Assembly: GCA_021774335.1 (NCBI GenBank)
Contig: JAJFJD010000059.1
Span: 289,449-353,448 of the forward strand
DNA: 64,000 nucleotides
Source: Alphaproteobacteria bacterium
GTDB lineage: Bacteria > Pseudomonadota > Alphaproteobacteria > UBA8366
Direction of reading: 5' to 3'
A program made the position numbers and the translations under genes. Under the pieces are notes generated by a model, which ran no database searches, was not told the DNA's origin, and was given only the letters and a program-made list of their open reading frames with translations. Below are positions 16,702 through 24,917 of this stretch, one piece after another; position 1 is the first letter of the stretch, and every line of letters starts with the position of its first letter.

Positions 16702-17577
16702 TCAGCCCCAGGGGCCGGCGGCGGGGGCCGCGGCGCCTGCCATTTCGCGGAGCCGGCCGACCCGGTTCGCAGTGTTGGGATGGGTCGAGAACAGGCTGTC
16801 GACGCTGTGGGCGTGCAGCGGATTGACGATGAACATATGTGCGGTCGCCGGGTTCTGCTCGGCGGCATCGTTGTCGATTTGCTGGGCGCCTTGCTCCAGT
16901 TTCTCCAGCGCGGAAGCCAGCCACAGCGGATGGCCGCTGATTTCGGCGCCCAGGCGGTCCGCCGCATACTCGCGGGTTCGGCTGATCGCCATCTGGACCA
17001 GCATCGCCGCGAAGGGGGCGAGCAGCGCAACCAACACCACGCCGACAATACCGAGCGGATTGTTGCGGTTGCCGCCGCCGAACATGCCCGCGAACATGGC
17101 GAAATTCGCCAACATGGATATCGCGCCGGCGATGGTCGCCGTGATCGTCATGATCAAGGTGTCGCGATTCTTCACATGCGCCAGTTCATGCGCCATCACG
17201 CCGGCGATTTCCTCATGGCTCAAGATGCGCATCAGCCCCGTTGTCGCCGCGACGGCTGCATTCTCGGGGTTGCGGCCCGTCGCGAAGGCATTCGGTTGGT
17301 CGTTCTCCATGAGGTAGACCTTTGGCATCGGCAGTTCGGCCTTTTGGGCAAGTTGCTCGACGATACCGTAAAACCCCGGGGCGTCGCCACGCTCGATCTG
17401 GCGTGCGCCATACATGCGCAGCACCACCTTGTCCGAATTCCAATAGGCGAAGCCATTCATGCCGATCGCAATGACCAAGGCGATCAGCATGCCCGCCTCG
17501 CCGCCGACCATGTATCCGACGCCCATGAAAAGTGCCGTCATGCCGGCCAGCAGCATTGACGTGCGGACGTAGTTCAC
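16702..17577 (-). CDS. htpX: HtpX membrane zinc metalloprotease
   Basis: Inner-membrane M48 protease that degrades misfolded membrane proteins. HELAH at 130-134 is the HExxH zinc motif, and SRTREYAADRLGAE supplies the third ligand glutamate. Two N-terminal membrane segments (about 7-25 and 28-45) and two central ones (about 143-160 and 175-195) match the family. Start GTG 17577 encodes (M)NYVRTSML, with GGGAGAAG upstream at good spacing; an ATG farther up would add 14 unlikely residues. Length 291. It heads the leftward rsmB-rpe block and is divergent from the DUF1674 gene. Confidence 0.96.
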   Translation of the reverse strand: MNYVRTSMLLAGMTALFMGVGYMVGGEAGMLIALVIAIGMNGFAYWNSDKVVLRMYGARQIERGDAPGFYGIVEQLAQKAELPMPKVYLMENDQPNAFATGRNPENAAVAATTGLMRILSHEEIAGVMAHELAHVKNRDTLIMTITATIAGAISMLANFAMFAGMFGGGNRNNPLGIVGVVLVALLAPFAAMLVQMAISRTREYAADRLGAEISGHPLWLASALEKLEQGAQQIDNDAAEQNPATAHMFIVNPLHAHSVDSLFSTHPNTANRVGRLREMAGAAAPAAGPWG

Positions 17578-17672
17578 GATGCACTTCTCCCTATGAATGA
17601 CGAAACAGGCATAACCCACCTAATTAGGGGATACTGGCAGTCGGCTTCAAGGCCTGGAAAATGCCCGAAAAT

Positions 17673-17687
17673 GTGTCATATTGACAC
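17673..17687. repeat. Perfect palindrome GTGTCA-TAT-TGACAC in front of the DUF1674 gene
   Basis: Six-base arms with a 3-bp spacer, ending 1 bp before the proposed ATG at 17689 and lying in the htpX/DUF1674 divergent interval. No clear ribosome site precedes that ATG, so the element may be an operator or part of a short leader. Confidence 0.5.
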
Positions 17688-17688
17688 G

Positions 17689-17967
17689 ATGCCTAACATT
17701 TTTGACCGACTCCGAAAACGCCAATCGACCGGGCCGGACAGCCCGGAGAGGGCACCTGCGGGCGTGTCTCCCGCGACGGCCGTGGCCGACGACAAGGGAG
17801 TCGATCCGCGCCGACGGGCGGAAGAGAAGGCCGACGCCGCTGGCGAAAAGTGGCGGGCGGAAGCCGAGGCGCGCGGTGAAATAGCCAAGGAAGTCGGCGG
17901 GCCGAAGGGTCTGGAGCCGACTCGTTATGGCGATTGGGAAAAGGCCGGGCGGTGTTTCGATTTTTGA
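17689..17967 (+). CDS. DUF1674 protein, succinate dehydrogenase assembly factor 4 (SDHAF4/Sdh8) family
   Basis: Small 92-residue protein with the family signature at its C-terminus, GGPKGLEPTRYGDWEKAGR followed by the terminal CFDF. Homologues bind flavinated SdhA during assembly of respiratory complex II; whether this one does is inference. The N-terminal two thirds are charged, Ala/Glu/Arg-rich and probably disordered or helical. Upstream ATG 17593 would add 32 residues of no family likeness, so I chose 17689. The gene is divergent from htpX, an arrangement I recall as common in alphaproteobacteria. Confidence 0.87.
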   Translation: MPNIFDRLRKRQSTGPDSPERAPAGVSPATAVADDKGVDPRRRAEEKADAAGEKWRAEAEARGEIAKEVGGPKGLEPTRYGDWEKAGRCFDF

Positions 17968-17991
17968 CCTTCCGAGCGCAGGTTGCCTGAG

Positions 17992-18627
17992 ATGGCGAAA
18001 CCAACCGTTGCCGGCGCGCTCGTGAAGCAGGCGACGTCGCATTGGACGCCGCTGGCCGGCCGGCTCGGCCTCTCGGACGCCATCTTCGCCGATCTGACCG
18101 CAGCCTACGGCGAATCGCACCGCCGCTACCATACGCTGGTGCATATCGTCGAAATGCTCGACTGTCATGCGCAGTCACGGCACCTCGCCGACAATCCCGA
18201 CACGATCGACCTGGCCATTTGGTTCCATGACTGCATCTACGACGCGACGCTGGGTCACGGCGAGAACGAACGGTTGAGCGCCGAGCATCTCGGCAAGGTG
18301 TATAGCGGCGATTGTTCGGCGGCGGCGCAGGCCTTGATTCTACATTCTGCGGGGCATGCAGCGTCGGACGACCCCGACATTCAACTGTTTTGCGATCTCG
18401 ATCTGTACCGGCTCGGCGTTCCGTTCAAGACCTTCGATCAGCATGGCCGCGACGTGCGCGCTGAATATACCCAAATCGCGGAAGACGTCTGGGCGACCAA
18501 GCGCAACGCATTCTTCCAGGCGCTGTTGGATCGTCCAGTGATCTATCAGACCGATTATTGGCGAAGCCGCATGGAGAAGCGGGCGCGCAAAAATTTATCC
18601 CGGACGATTCAGTCCCACGCCGGCTAG
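17992..18627 (+). CDS. HD-domain metal-dependent phosphohydrolase-like protein
   Basis: A 211-residue protein of the predicted HD-superfamily hydrolases. The signature is RRYHTLVHIVEML near 45 and AIWFHDCIYD near 75, where His-Asp form the HD pair; a further His-rich helix (LILHSAGHA) and DLDL near 133 complete a likely metal site. Substrate is unknown. A TTG codon 9 bp upstream is an alternative start. It follows the DUF1674 gene by 24 bp in the same direction and is probably co-transcribed with it. Confidence 0.83.
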   Translation: MAKPTVAGALVKQATSHWTPLAGRLGLSDAIFADLTAAYGESHRRYHTLVHIVEMLDCHAQSRHLADNPDTIDLAIWFHDCIYDATLGHGENERLSAEHLGKVYSGDCSAAAQALILHSAGHAASDDPDIQLFCDLDLYRLGVPFKTFDQHGRDVRAEYTQIAEDVWATKRNAFFQALLDRPVIYQTDYWRSRMEKRARKNLSRTIQSHAG

Positions 18628-18633
18628 CCTCGG

Positions 18634-19464
18634 CTACCGCTTCCGCAAATAGACGAACCAATAGACGACGCCGACCAGCAGGCCGCCGCCGATCATGTTG
18701 CCGATGGTCACGGGAATCAGGTTCATCGCGAGGCCGCCGAGCGTGAGCCCGGAGGTGGCGTCGCCGAACCAGGTGAGGAGCAATCCCAACGGGATGAAAT
18801 ACATGTTGGCGATCGAATGCTCGAAGCCGGCGGCAACGAAGGCGGCCACCGGCGGGACGATCACCAGGACCTTGCCGGTCACAGTGCGGGCGCTGTAGGT
18901 CAGCCACACGGCGAGACAGACGAGCACGTTGCAGAGAATTCCAAGCGCCATCGCCTCGACAAAGGGAATGGCGACCTTGCTCTCGGCGATGGCCAGTGCG
19001 GTCCGTCCGATGATTCCATTCCCCGCGTCCATATGGCCCGACAGGTACACGAGGCCGGCGGTGCCGAGCGCGCCGATGAAATTGCCGATATAGACGATGG
19101 TCCAGGCGCGCATCAGGGCCCGCAGGCTGATCAGGCCGCCGGCCCAGGCCATCACCATCAGGTTGTTGCCGGTGAACAGCTCGGCCCCGCCGACCACCAC
19201 CAGGATCAGGCCAAGCGAGAAGACGAGGCCGCCGAGCAGCCGCACCACGCCATAGGGCAGGGCTTCCGACGCGCCGGCTACCGTCACGGTCATGAAAAGC
19301 GCGCCGAATGCGATGAACGCGCCAGCCAATACCGCCAGCGCCAGCAGCGACCAGAAATCCATCGTGGCCTTGCCGACGCCGACATGCTCCGCCTTTAGCG
19401 CCATTTCCGGCGGCAGAAGCGGATCGTGATGGTCGTCGGGGGTGGCAGGCGGTTTCGCGGACAT
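18634..19464 (-). CDS. Formate/nitrite transporter (FNT) family channel
   Basis: Six-helix inner-membrane channel of the FocA/NirC/YfdC family for small monovalent anions. Family features are FGALFMTVTVAG in helix 1-2, GGLVFSLGLILVVVGGAELFTGNNLM in the third helix region, and the repeat-like second half EALALGILCNVLVCLAVWL's core with FEHSIANMYFIPLG. Length 276 is typical. A charged 35-residue cytoplasmic N-terminus precedes the first helix. Nearby genes do not indicate which anion is carried. Confidence 0.92.
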   Translation of the reverse strand: MSAKPPATPDDHHDPLLPPEMALKAEHVGVGKATMDFWSLLALAVLAGAFIAFGALFMTVTVAGASEALPYGVVRLLGGLVFSLGLILVVVGGAELFTGNNLMVMAWAGGLISLRALMRAWTIVYIGNFIGALGTAGLVYLSGHMDAGNGIIGRTALAIAESKVAIPFVEAMALGILCNVLVCLAVWLTYSARTVTGKVLVIVPPVAAFVAAGFEHSIANMYFIPLGLLLTWFGDATSGLTLGGLAMNLIPVTIGNMIGGGLLVGVVYWFVYLRKR

Positions 19465-19503
19465 CTCGGAACAGTTTTGGCCCCCTGCTGGTTCGGCGCA
19501 AGG

Positions 19504-19528
19504 AAAAAAGCGGGGCCTTTCGACCCCG
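19504..19528 (-). terminator. Rho-independent terminator after the GST gene
   Basis: Read on the minus strand, CGGGGTC-GAAA-GGCCCCG forms a 7-bp stem (one G-U pair) closed by a GNRA-type tetraloop, followed by C and six T. It begins 44 bp beyond the stop of the leftward GST gene. Confidence 0.85.
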
Positions 19529-19571
19529 ATTTGTCGGCGCTCAAATCATCGCGGGCAGTCTGCTAGCCCGA

Positions 19572-20381
19572 TCAGGTGTCGATCGGGTTGTCGGTGGCGC
19601 GCGGACCTGAATACTCAGGGTCTGCCTGCTCCGAATAGGCGCCGATATGGGCGGCCTGAAACCCGGGGCGCGCCGTCAGGCGCTGCCACCAGTCCGCCGT
19701 TCGGGGGTTCGCACCGGGGTCGAGCTGTGCGGCATCCAGTTCTTCGATGCGCTTCACATACGGCGTGACGCTGATATCGGCGAGCGAGAAATCCCCTCCC
19801 GTAAGCCACGGGCGATCCGCCAGTGTCTCCTCCATTTGACGAATCAGGCCGCGCAGCACGGCCATTGCTTCGTCCAACTCCTCCGTCGTGAACGGGTCGC
19901 GCGCCATGCGGTACCAGAAATTCCGCCGTTCGGGATCGGGAATATTGGCGAGTTTTTCATCCAGTTCGGCATCGCTCCATTCCCGTGCGATCGGATGAAT
20001 GGTGAGCTGCCAGTTGTGTTTGAGGACGGCCGGCAGGTATTTGTCATCCACGTCGCGGCACCAAAGCCGCATGGCGTGGCGTGCCACCGGGTCCGCCGGG
20101 CGGATCGGATTGTCGGGAAAGGCATCGTCCAGATATTCGTTGATGAAGCTGCTTTCGATGAGCTGAACACCGTTGTGAACCAGCGCAGGAACGACCCCGT
20201 TCGGGTTGATCCTGCGATACGCCGGCGCGTGGTGCTCGTTCTTCCGTACGTTGATGGGGCGGCTCGCGTACGGGAGTTGTTTCTCGGCGAGCGCGAAGCG
20301 CACCTTTCGCGACGCACTGGATGACCAGCCGTGATAGAGGATCAGGGACCCGTCGATATTTTTGGGGGTATTTTCCGGCAT
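19572..20381 (-). CDS. Glutathione S-transferase family protein
   Basis: A 269-residue GST-fold protein. The thioredoxin-like N-terminal domain reads LILYHGWSSSASRKVRFALAE's core with a Ser-rich active-site turn, then NPNGVVPALVHNGVQLIES, where the cis-Pro and ES glutathione-binding positions are visible. The all-helical C-terminal domain ends in WLTGGDFSLADISVTPYV, the usual GST capping motif. ATG 20381 follows GGAGCGAGGCA. The frame is open upstream but lacks family sequence. It lies behind acs but is separated by a hairpin. Substrate unknown. Confidence 0.9.
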   Translation of the reverse strand: MPENTPKNIDGSLILYHGWSSSASRKVRFALAEKQLPYASRPINVRKNEHHAPAYRRINPNGVVPALVHNGVQLIESSFINEYLDDAFPDNPIRPADPVARHAMRLWCRDVDDKYLPAVLKHNWQLTIHPIAREWSDAELDEKLANIPDPERRNFWYRMARDPFTTEELDEAMAVLRGLIRQMEETLADRPWLTGGDFSLADISVTPYVKRIEELDAAQLDPGANPRTADWWQRLTARPGFQAAHIGAYSEQADPEYSGPRATDNPIDT

Positions 20382-20410
20382 TGCCTCGCTCCTTCGTCCT
20401 GTCCTCAGAC

Positions 20411-20442
20411 GAAAGGCGGAACCGCAACCGGCCCCGCCTTTC
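20411..20442 (-). terminator. Hairpin downstream of acs, possible terminator
   Basis: GAAAGGCGG and CCGCCTTTC form a 9-bp stem around a 14-nt loop, 26 bp past the acs stop codon. There is no T-run on the minus strand, so it may act as a weak or factor-assisted terminator. Confidence 0.4.
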
Positions 20443-20467
20443 TTTCGTCGAATAACGGCTGCGGCCT

Positions 20468-22408
20468 TTACCGGTTCATGCGGTTGTCGACCAGGTCGTC
20501 GACCACCTGTGGCTCGGCCAGCGTGGAGGTATCGCCGAGATTGCCGAAATCGTTCTCGGCGATCTTGCGCAGGATGCGGCGCATGATCTTGCCGGACCGC
20601 GTTTTGGGCAGGCCCGGCGCCCATTGCAGCCAATCCGGGCTGGCGATCGGGCCGATTTCCTTGCGCACCCACAGCACCAATTCCTTGCGCAGGTCCTCGT
20701 CCGGATCCTCGCCCGCATTCAGCGTGACATAGGCGTAGATGCCCTGGCCCTTGATGTCGTGCGGCGCGCCGACCACGGCGGCTTCGGCGACTTTCGGATG
20801 CGCGACCAGCGCGGACTCGACCTCGGCCGTGCCCATGCGGTGGCCCGAGACGTTGATCACGTCGTCGACCCGGCCGGTGATCCAGTAATACCCGTCCTCA
20901 TCGCGCCGTGCGCCGTCGCCGGTGAAGTAGCGGCCCGGATAGGTCGCGAAATAGGTATCGAAGAACCGTGCATGGTCGCCGTAGACCGTGCGCATCTGAC
21001 CCGGCCAACTGTCGGCGATGCAGAGGTTGCCTGCGCAGGCGCCGTCCAACTCGTTGCCTTCCGCATCGACCATCAGCGGCTCGATGCCGAAGAAGGGCCG
21101 CGTGGCCGACCCGGGCTTCAACGCCGTCGCCCCCGGCAGCGGTGTGATCAGGATGCCGCCGGTCTCGGTCTGCCACCACGTATCGACGATCGGGCAGCGT
21201 CCGTCGCCGACCACGTTGTAGTACCAGAGCCAGGCTTCCGGATTGATAGGCTCGCCGACCGTGCCCAGCAGCTTGATCGACTTGCGGCTGGTTTTCTTGA
21301 CCGGTCCATCGCCGTCGCGCATGAGCGCACGGATCGCCGTCGGCGCGGTATAGAAGATCTCGATGTTGTGCTTGTCGCAGACCTGCCAGAAGCGGCTGGT
21401 GTCCGGGTAGTTGGGCACGCCCTCGAACATCACGGTGATGGCGCCGTTGGCGAGCGGGCCATAGACGATATAGCTGTGGCCGGTGACCCAGCCCACATCG
21501 GCGGTGCACCAATAGACCTGCCCGTCCTTGTAGTCGAACACGTATTGATGCGTCATCGACGCGTAGACCATGTAGCCGCCGGTCGTGTGCATCACGCCCT
21601 TCGGTTTGCCGGTCGATCCCGACGTATAAAGGATGAACATCGGGTCTTCCGCGTCCATCTCCTCGGCCGGGCAGTCCGCCGACGCGTCGGCGATCAGGTC
21701 GTGGTACCAGACGTCGCGACCGTCTTCCCACTCGACAGCGCCGCCGGTCCGTTTGACCACGACGCATTTCTCGATCGATGGGCAGCATTTCAGCGCCGCG
21801 TCGCTGTTGGCCTTGAGCGGGATCGGCCGCCCGCCGCGAAGGCCCTCGTCGGCGGTGATGATGATGTTGCAGTCGCAGTCCTGAATTCGGCCGGCCAAAG
21901 CATCCGGCGAGAAGCCGCCGAAGACGATCGAATGGATTGCGCCGATGCGCACGCAGGCCAGCATGGCCACGGCGGCCTCGGGGATCATCGGCATGTAGAT
22001 GGTGATGCGGTCGCCCTTCTTCGCGCCGATCGCCTTCAGCCCGTTGGCGAACTTGCACACTTCTTCATGCAGCTCGCGATAGGTGATGGTCTTGTCGTCC
22101 TTGGGATCGTCGCCTTCCCAGATGATCGCGGTCTGGTCGCCGCGGGTTTCCAGGTGCCGGTCGAGGCAGTTATAGGCGGCGTTCGTCGTGCCGTCGTAGA
22201 ACCAGCGAATATGCAGGTCGTCCTTGTTGTAGGAGACGTCCTTGACCTTGCTGAACGGTTTGAACCAATCGATCCGCTTGCCATGTTCGGCCCAGAAACC
22301 TTCCGGGTCCTCGACCGACTGCTGATACATGCTGAGGTATTTGTCGTTGTCGACCCAGGCTTCGGCCGCCGTCTCGGCGGGGACCGGGAATAATGTGTTG
22401 TCACTCAT
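20468..22408 (-). CDS. acs: Acetyl-CoA synthetase (AMP-forming)
   Basis: Activates acetate to acetyl-CoA with ATP, releasing AMP and PPi. The adenylate-forming signature YTSGSTGKPKGVMHTTGG lies near residue 265, and the acetate-pocket region contains WWQTETGG. The C-terminal PKTRSGKIMRRILRKIA holds the lysine that is reversibly acetylated in Acs enzymes. Length 646 is typical. The pyrophosphatase gene lies 30 bp upstream in the same direction, which would remove the PPi product. Regulation by lysine acetylation is likely from the family, though no Pat gene is in view. Confidence 0.97.
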   Translation of the reverse strand: MSDNTLFPVPAETAAEAWVDNDKYLSMYQQSVEDPEGFWAEHGKRIDWFKPFSKVKDVSYNKDDLHIRWFYDGTTNAAYNCLDRHLETRGDQTAIIWEGDDPKDDKTITYRELHEEVCKFANGLKAIGAKKGDRITIYMPMIPEAAVAMLACVRIGAIHSIVFGGFSPDALAGRIQDCDCNIIITADEGLRGGRPIPLKANSDAALKCCPSIEKCVVVKRTGGAVEWEDGRDVWYHDLIADASADCPAEEMDAEDPMFILYTSGSTGKPKGVMHTTGGYMVYASMTHQYVFDYKDGQVYWCTADVGWVTGHSYIVYGPLANGAITVMFEGVPNYPDTSRFWQVCDKHNIEIFYTAPTAIRALMRDGDGPVKKTSRKSIKLLGTVGEPINPEAWLWYYNVVGDGRCPIVDTWWQTETGGILITPLPGATALKPGSATRPFFGIEPLMVDAEGNELDGACAGNLCIADSWPGQMRTVYGDHARFFDTYFATYPGRYFTGDGARRDEDGYYWITGRVDDVINVSGHRMGTAEVESALVAHPKVAEAAVVGAPHDIKGQGIYAYVTLNAGEDPDEDLRKELVLWVRKEIGPIASPDWLQWAPGLPKTRSGKIMRRILRKIAENDFGNLGDTSTLAEPQVVDDLVDNRMNR

Positions 22409-22438
22409 GATGTGCCTCCCTTATCGAGGATTGGTTCG

Positions 22439-22990
22439 TTACGGTCCGGTGCTTGATCCGTTCCGTTGCTTGGCGCGCTCCATCGCCTGCTTGATGAGGT
22501 CCATGGCCTCTTCGCTCTCGCCCCATCGCTTTACCTTGACCCATTTTCCCTTTTCCAGGTCTTTGTAATGCTCGAAGAAATGCGCGATCTGATCAATCAA
22601 AATTGGCCGCAGGTCGCGATAGGAACTGATGTTTTGGTAGAACGGATGGAGGTCGTCGACCGGAACGCAGAGAATCTTCTCGTCGATGCCGCTCTCATCC
22701 TCCATCAGCAGCACGCCGACCGGCCGGGACCGGATGACGACGCCGGGAATCACTGGAATCTGCGCCACCACCGCCGCGTCGGTCGGGTCGCCGTCTTCCG
22801 ACAGCGTGTGCGGGATGAAACCGTAATTGCACGGATAGTACATCGCCGTATGCAGGAAGCGATCGACGAACATCGCGCCGGACTCTTTGTCCATCTCGTA
22901 TTTAACCGGGACTCCGCCGATTGGGATCTCGATGATCACGTTGACATCGTAGGGCGGATTCTCGCCGACCGAGATCTTGTCGATGTTCAT
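22439..22990 (-). CDS. ppa: Inorganic pyrophosphatase, family I
   Basis: Cytosolic hexameric Mg-dependent enzyme hydrolysing PPi to phosphate. The conserved segments KYEMDKESGAMFVDR, YPCNYGFIPHTLSEDGDPTDA (with the metal-binding DGDPxD, the usual Leu replaced by Thr) and KGKWVKVKRW are present. ATG 22990 follows GGAGCAG; the open frame farther upstream has no family sequence. Length 183 fits the bacterial type. It is probably co-transcribed with acs. Confidence 0.95.
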   Translation of the reverse strand: MNIDKISVGENPPYDVNVIIEIPIGGVPVKYEMDKESGAMFVDRFLHTAMYYPCNYGFIPHTLSEDGDPTDAAVVAQIPVIPGVVIRSRPVGVLLMEDESGIDEKILCVPVDDLHPFYQNISSYRDLRPILIDQIAHFFEHYKDLEKGKWVKVKRWGESEEAMDLIKQAMERAKQRNGSSTGP

Positions 22991-23306
22991 GCGTACTGCT
23001 CCTGCTCGCCGCTGGATGCGGATGTGTCTTTCCGCCGACTTTATCACGAACCCCAGGCCGGGACAGGGCCCGCCATGCGGTCAGCCCCAGTGCGGCGAGG
23101 CTTCCGATATTCACAAGTACAATTCACGGCAACCGCCAGTTAGTAAACAGCGGAGTCGTTTATTGTTAACCTCGTTTCACATCGAGCTGTGAAAACAGTG
23201 AAAGGCCCCGCACGGGAATCCCCGCTGCCCCTGTTTTGCGCTAGCATGGGTCGCCCGTCCACGCCGCTTGACGGGGAGCGAAACCGAGCACGAGCAGAGG
23301 ACGATC
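22991..23306. other. Intergenic region between ppa and the creatininase gene
   Basis: A 316-bp divergent interval with no convincing gene. It should hold both promoters. The one clear structure is TTTCACA-TCGAGC-TGTGAAA at 23175-23194, a perfect 7-6-7 inverted repeat within an AT-richer stretch (GTTTATTGTTAACC just before it). It could be an operator for either gene. Confidence 0.5.
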
Positions 23307-24083
23307 ATGCAACTCCAACTCACCACATGGCCTGAAGTCGAGAGCTATCTCAAGGACAACACGGGCGTTATCCTACCCATCGGATCGACCGAGCAGCACG
23401 GCCCGACCGGCCTGGTCGGCACCGATGCCCTGACCGCCGAGGTGATCGGCCGCCGGCTCGGCGAGGAAATCGGCGTGATGGTTGCGCCCACCATCTCCGT
23501 CGGGATGGCGCAGCACCATATGGATTTCCCCGGATCGGTGACCCTGCGCCCGTCGACCCTGATGTTGGTGGTGCGCGACATGGTGATGTCGCTGGCGCGG
23601 CACGGCTTCGACCGCTTCTATTTCGTCAACGGGCATGGCGGCAACATCCAGCCGGTCAACACGGCGTTCAGCGAGGTCCATGCCGAACTGGGCGAGGCGG
23701 CGGCCTTGGCCGGGCCCGGGTCGAACCGCATGCCGGCGGAAGTGTTCTGCCGGCTCGCCAATTGGTTCGCCATGCCGCAGGTCGACACGCTGTCGCAGGA
23801 ACTCTATGGCGACAAGAACGGCAGCCACGCCACTCCGGCCGAAGTATCGGTGACCTGGTATGCCTTTCCCGATCAGCAGCGCGACGTGCCGCTCGATACG
23901 ATGGGATCGGAAGCCAACCCGATCCAGGGGGCGGCGGATTTCCGGCGTCGTCATCCGGACGGTCGGCGCGGGGGTGCGGACCCGTCGCTCTCCACCGCCG
24001 AAGACGGGGAACGGCTGGTCAAGGCGGCGGTCGAAGATTTGGCCGCCGACTACCGTCACTTTATGTCGGTCACCGGAACCTGA
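23307..24083 (+). CDS. Creatininase family amidohydrolase
   Basis: A 258-residue member of the creatininase/mycofactocin MftE-like family of metal-dependent amidohydrolases. Metal-ligand motifs are complete: PIGSTEQHGP near 31-40, GTDALTAE, HHMDFPGSVTL and FVNGHGGNIQPVN. ATG 23307 has AGAGGA upstream; an ATG 39 bp earlier is possible but less well placed. The family acts on cyclic amides, formamides or peptides, and the substrate here cannot be named. A GNAT gene starts within its stop codon. Confidence 0.9.
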   Translation: MQLQLTTWPEVESYLKDNTGVILPIGSTEQHGPTGLVGTDALTAEVIGRRLGEEIGVMVAPTISVGMAQHHMDFPGSVTLRPSTLMLVVRDMVMSLARHGFDRFYFVNGHGGNIQPVNTAFSEVHAELGEAAALAGPGSNRMPAEVFCRLANWFAMPQVDTLSQELYGDKNGSHATPAEVSVTWYAFPDQQRDVPLDTMGSEANPIQGAADFRRRHPDGRRGGADPSLSTAEDGERLVKAAVEDLAADYRHFMSVTGT

Positions 24084-24556
24084 TGCCGGCATCGCCGGTG
24101 CGTGTCGTTTCCCTTTGCGACCGGCCGGATTTGGTTCCCGAATTGGTGCGCTGGTTCGAGTCCGAGTGGGCGCCCTATTACGGCTCGGACGGTCCCGGCG
24201 TGGGGACTGCCGAGCGCGACATCCGTAATTGCTGCAACCGCAATGCCCTGCCGTTGGCGCTGGTGGCCCTGGAAGATGGGGACCGGCTCGTCGGTACCGC
24301 GTCGCTGAAAGCGGACTCGCTCGGCACGCATCCGCAATTGACCCCCTGGCTTGCCGCGCTCGTAACAAAGTCGGACGGGGCAGAAGCCGCGCTGGTGCAG
24401 GCTATCGAAACCGAAGCGCGCCGGCTCGGCTTTGACGCGGTCTATACCGGGATGGATGAAGGGTCGCCGGTCATGTTGCAGTTTGGCTGGTCGGTGATTG
24501 GTCAATCGAATTCATTGCGCGGGCGGATCGCTGTTTTCGAGAAGTCGCTGGCGTAG
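24083..24556 (+). CDS. GNAT family N-acetyltransferase
   Basis: A 157-residue acetyltransferase-like protein starting inside the creatininase stop (TGATG overlap), hence translationally coupled. The GNAT fold is suggested by LALVALEDGDRLVGTASLKADSL (strands 2-4), LAALVTKSDGAEAALVQAIETEA in place of the acetyl-CoA loop, and DAVYTGMDEGSPVMLQFGW at the end. The usual Q/RxxGxG/A loop is degenerate. Co-expression with the amidohydrolase suggests a shared pathway, unidentified. Confidence 0.8.
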   Translation: MPASPVRVVSLCDRPDLVPELVRWFESEWAPYYGSDGPGVGTAERDIRNCCNRNALPLALVALEDGDRLVGTASLKADSLGTHPQLTPWLAALVTKSDGAEAALVQAIETEARRLGFDAVYTGMDEGSPVMLQFGWSVIGQSNSLRGRIAVFEKSLA

Positions 24557-24559
24557 CGG

Positions 24560-24901
24560 CTAAGGCTTCTGCAGCACCCAGCCGTCATCGAGTTCCACGG
24601 GGAAGGGGTCGAGGTTGTCGCCCTGGCAGGGGCCGGCGGTGCAGTGGCCGTCCCCGATCCGGAATTCCGCACCGTGCATGGCGCAGAGGATGTATTTCCG
24701 GTCGAAGGTCATGAACTCGTCGTCGACCCAGGTCAATGGCGTGCCGAGATGCGGGCAGATGTTGTGATAGCCGTGCACTGCGTCGCCCTGGCGGACGACG
24801 AAAACATCGACCACCTCTCCATCCTGCTCGATTTCGAGGCTCTTGCCTTCGCCGTCGGGGATGTCGTCCAGACGGCAGAGCTTGCGGGTGTCGTCTGCCA
24901 T
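24560..24901 (-). CDS. Rieske [2Fe-2S] ferredoxin-type protein
   Basis: A soluble 113-residue Rieske domain with both cluster motifs, CPHLG (Cys49, His51) and CAMHG (Cys73, His76). Such proteins pass electrons to oxygenases or similar enzymes. The small size with no membrane anchor indicates the ferredoxin type and not a cytochrome bc1 subunit. No oxygenase is adjacent. It follows the EVE-domain gene by 16 bp and may share its transcript. Confidence 0.93.
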   Translation of the reverse strand: MADDTRKLCRLDDIPDGEGKSLEIEQDGEVVDVFVVRQGDAVHGYHNICPHLGTPLTWVDDEFMTFDRKYILCAMHGAEFRIGDGHCTAGPCQGDNLDPFPVELDDGWVLQKP

Positions 24902-24917
24902 GGACGGAGGGGGCCGC

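Noticed and set aside
20624..22393. A 589-codon frame opposite acs, and similar long ones at 8731-10554 and 37791-39548
   Set aside because: All are exact antisense shadows of well-recognised proteins and show no recognisable motif or ribosome site.
22902..23114. A 70-codon minus-strand frame upstream of ppa beginning MNIGSLAALGL
   Set aside because: It overlaps the start of ppa in another frame and has a non-protein-like Arg/His/Ser-rich tail. The hydrophobic start alone is not enough.
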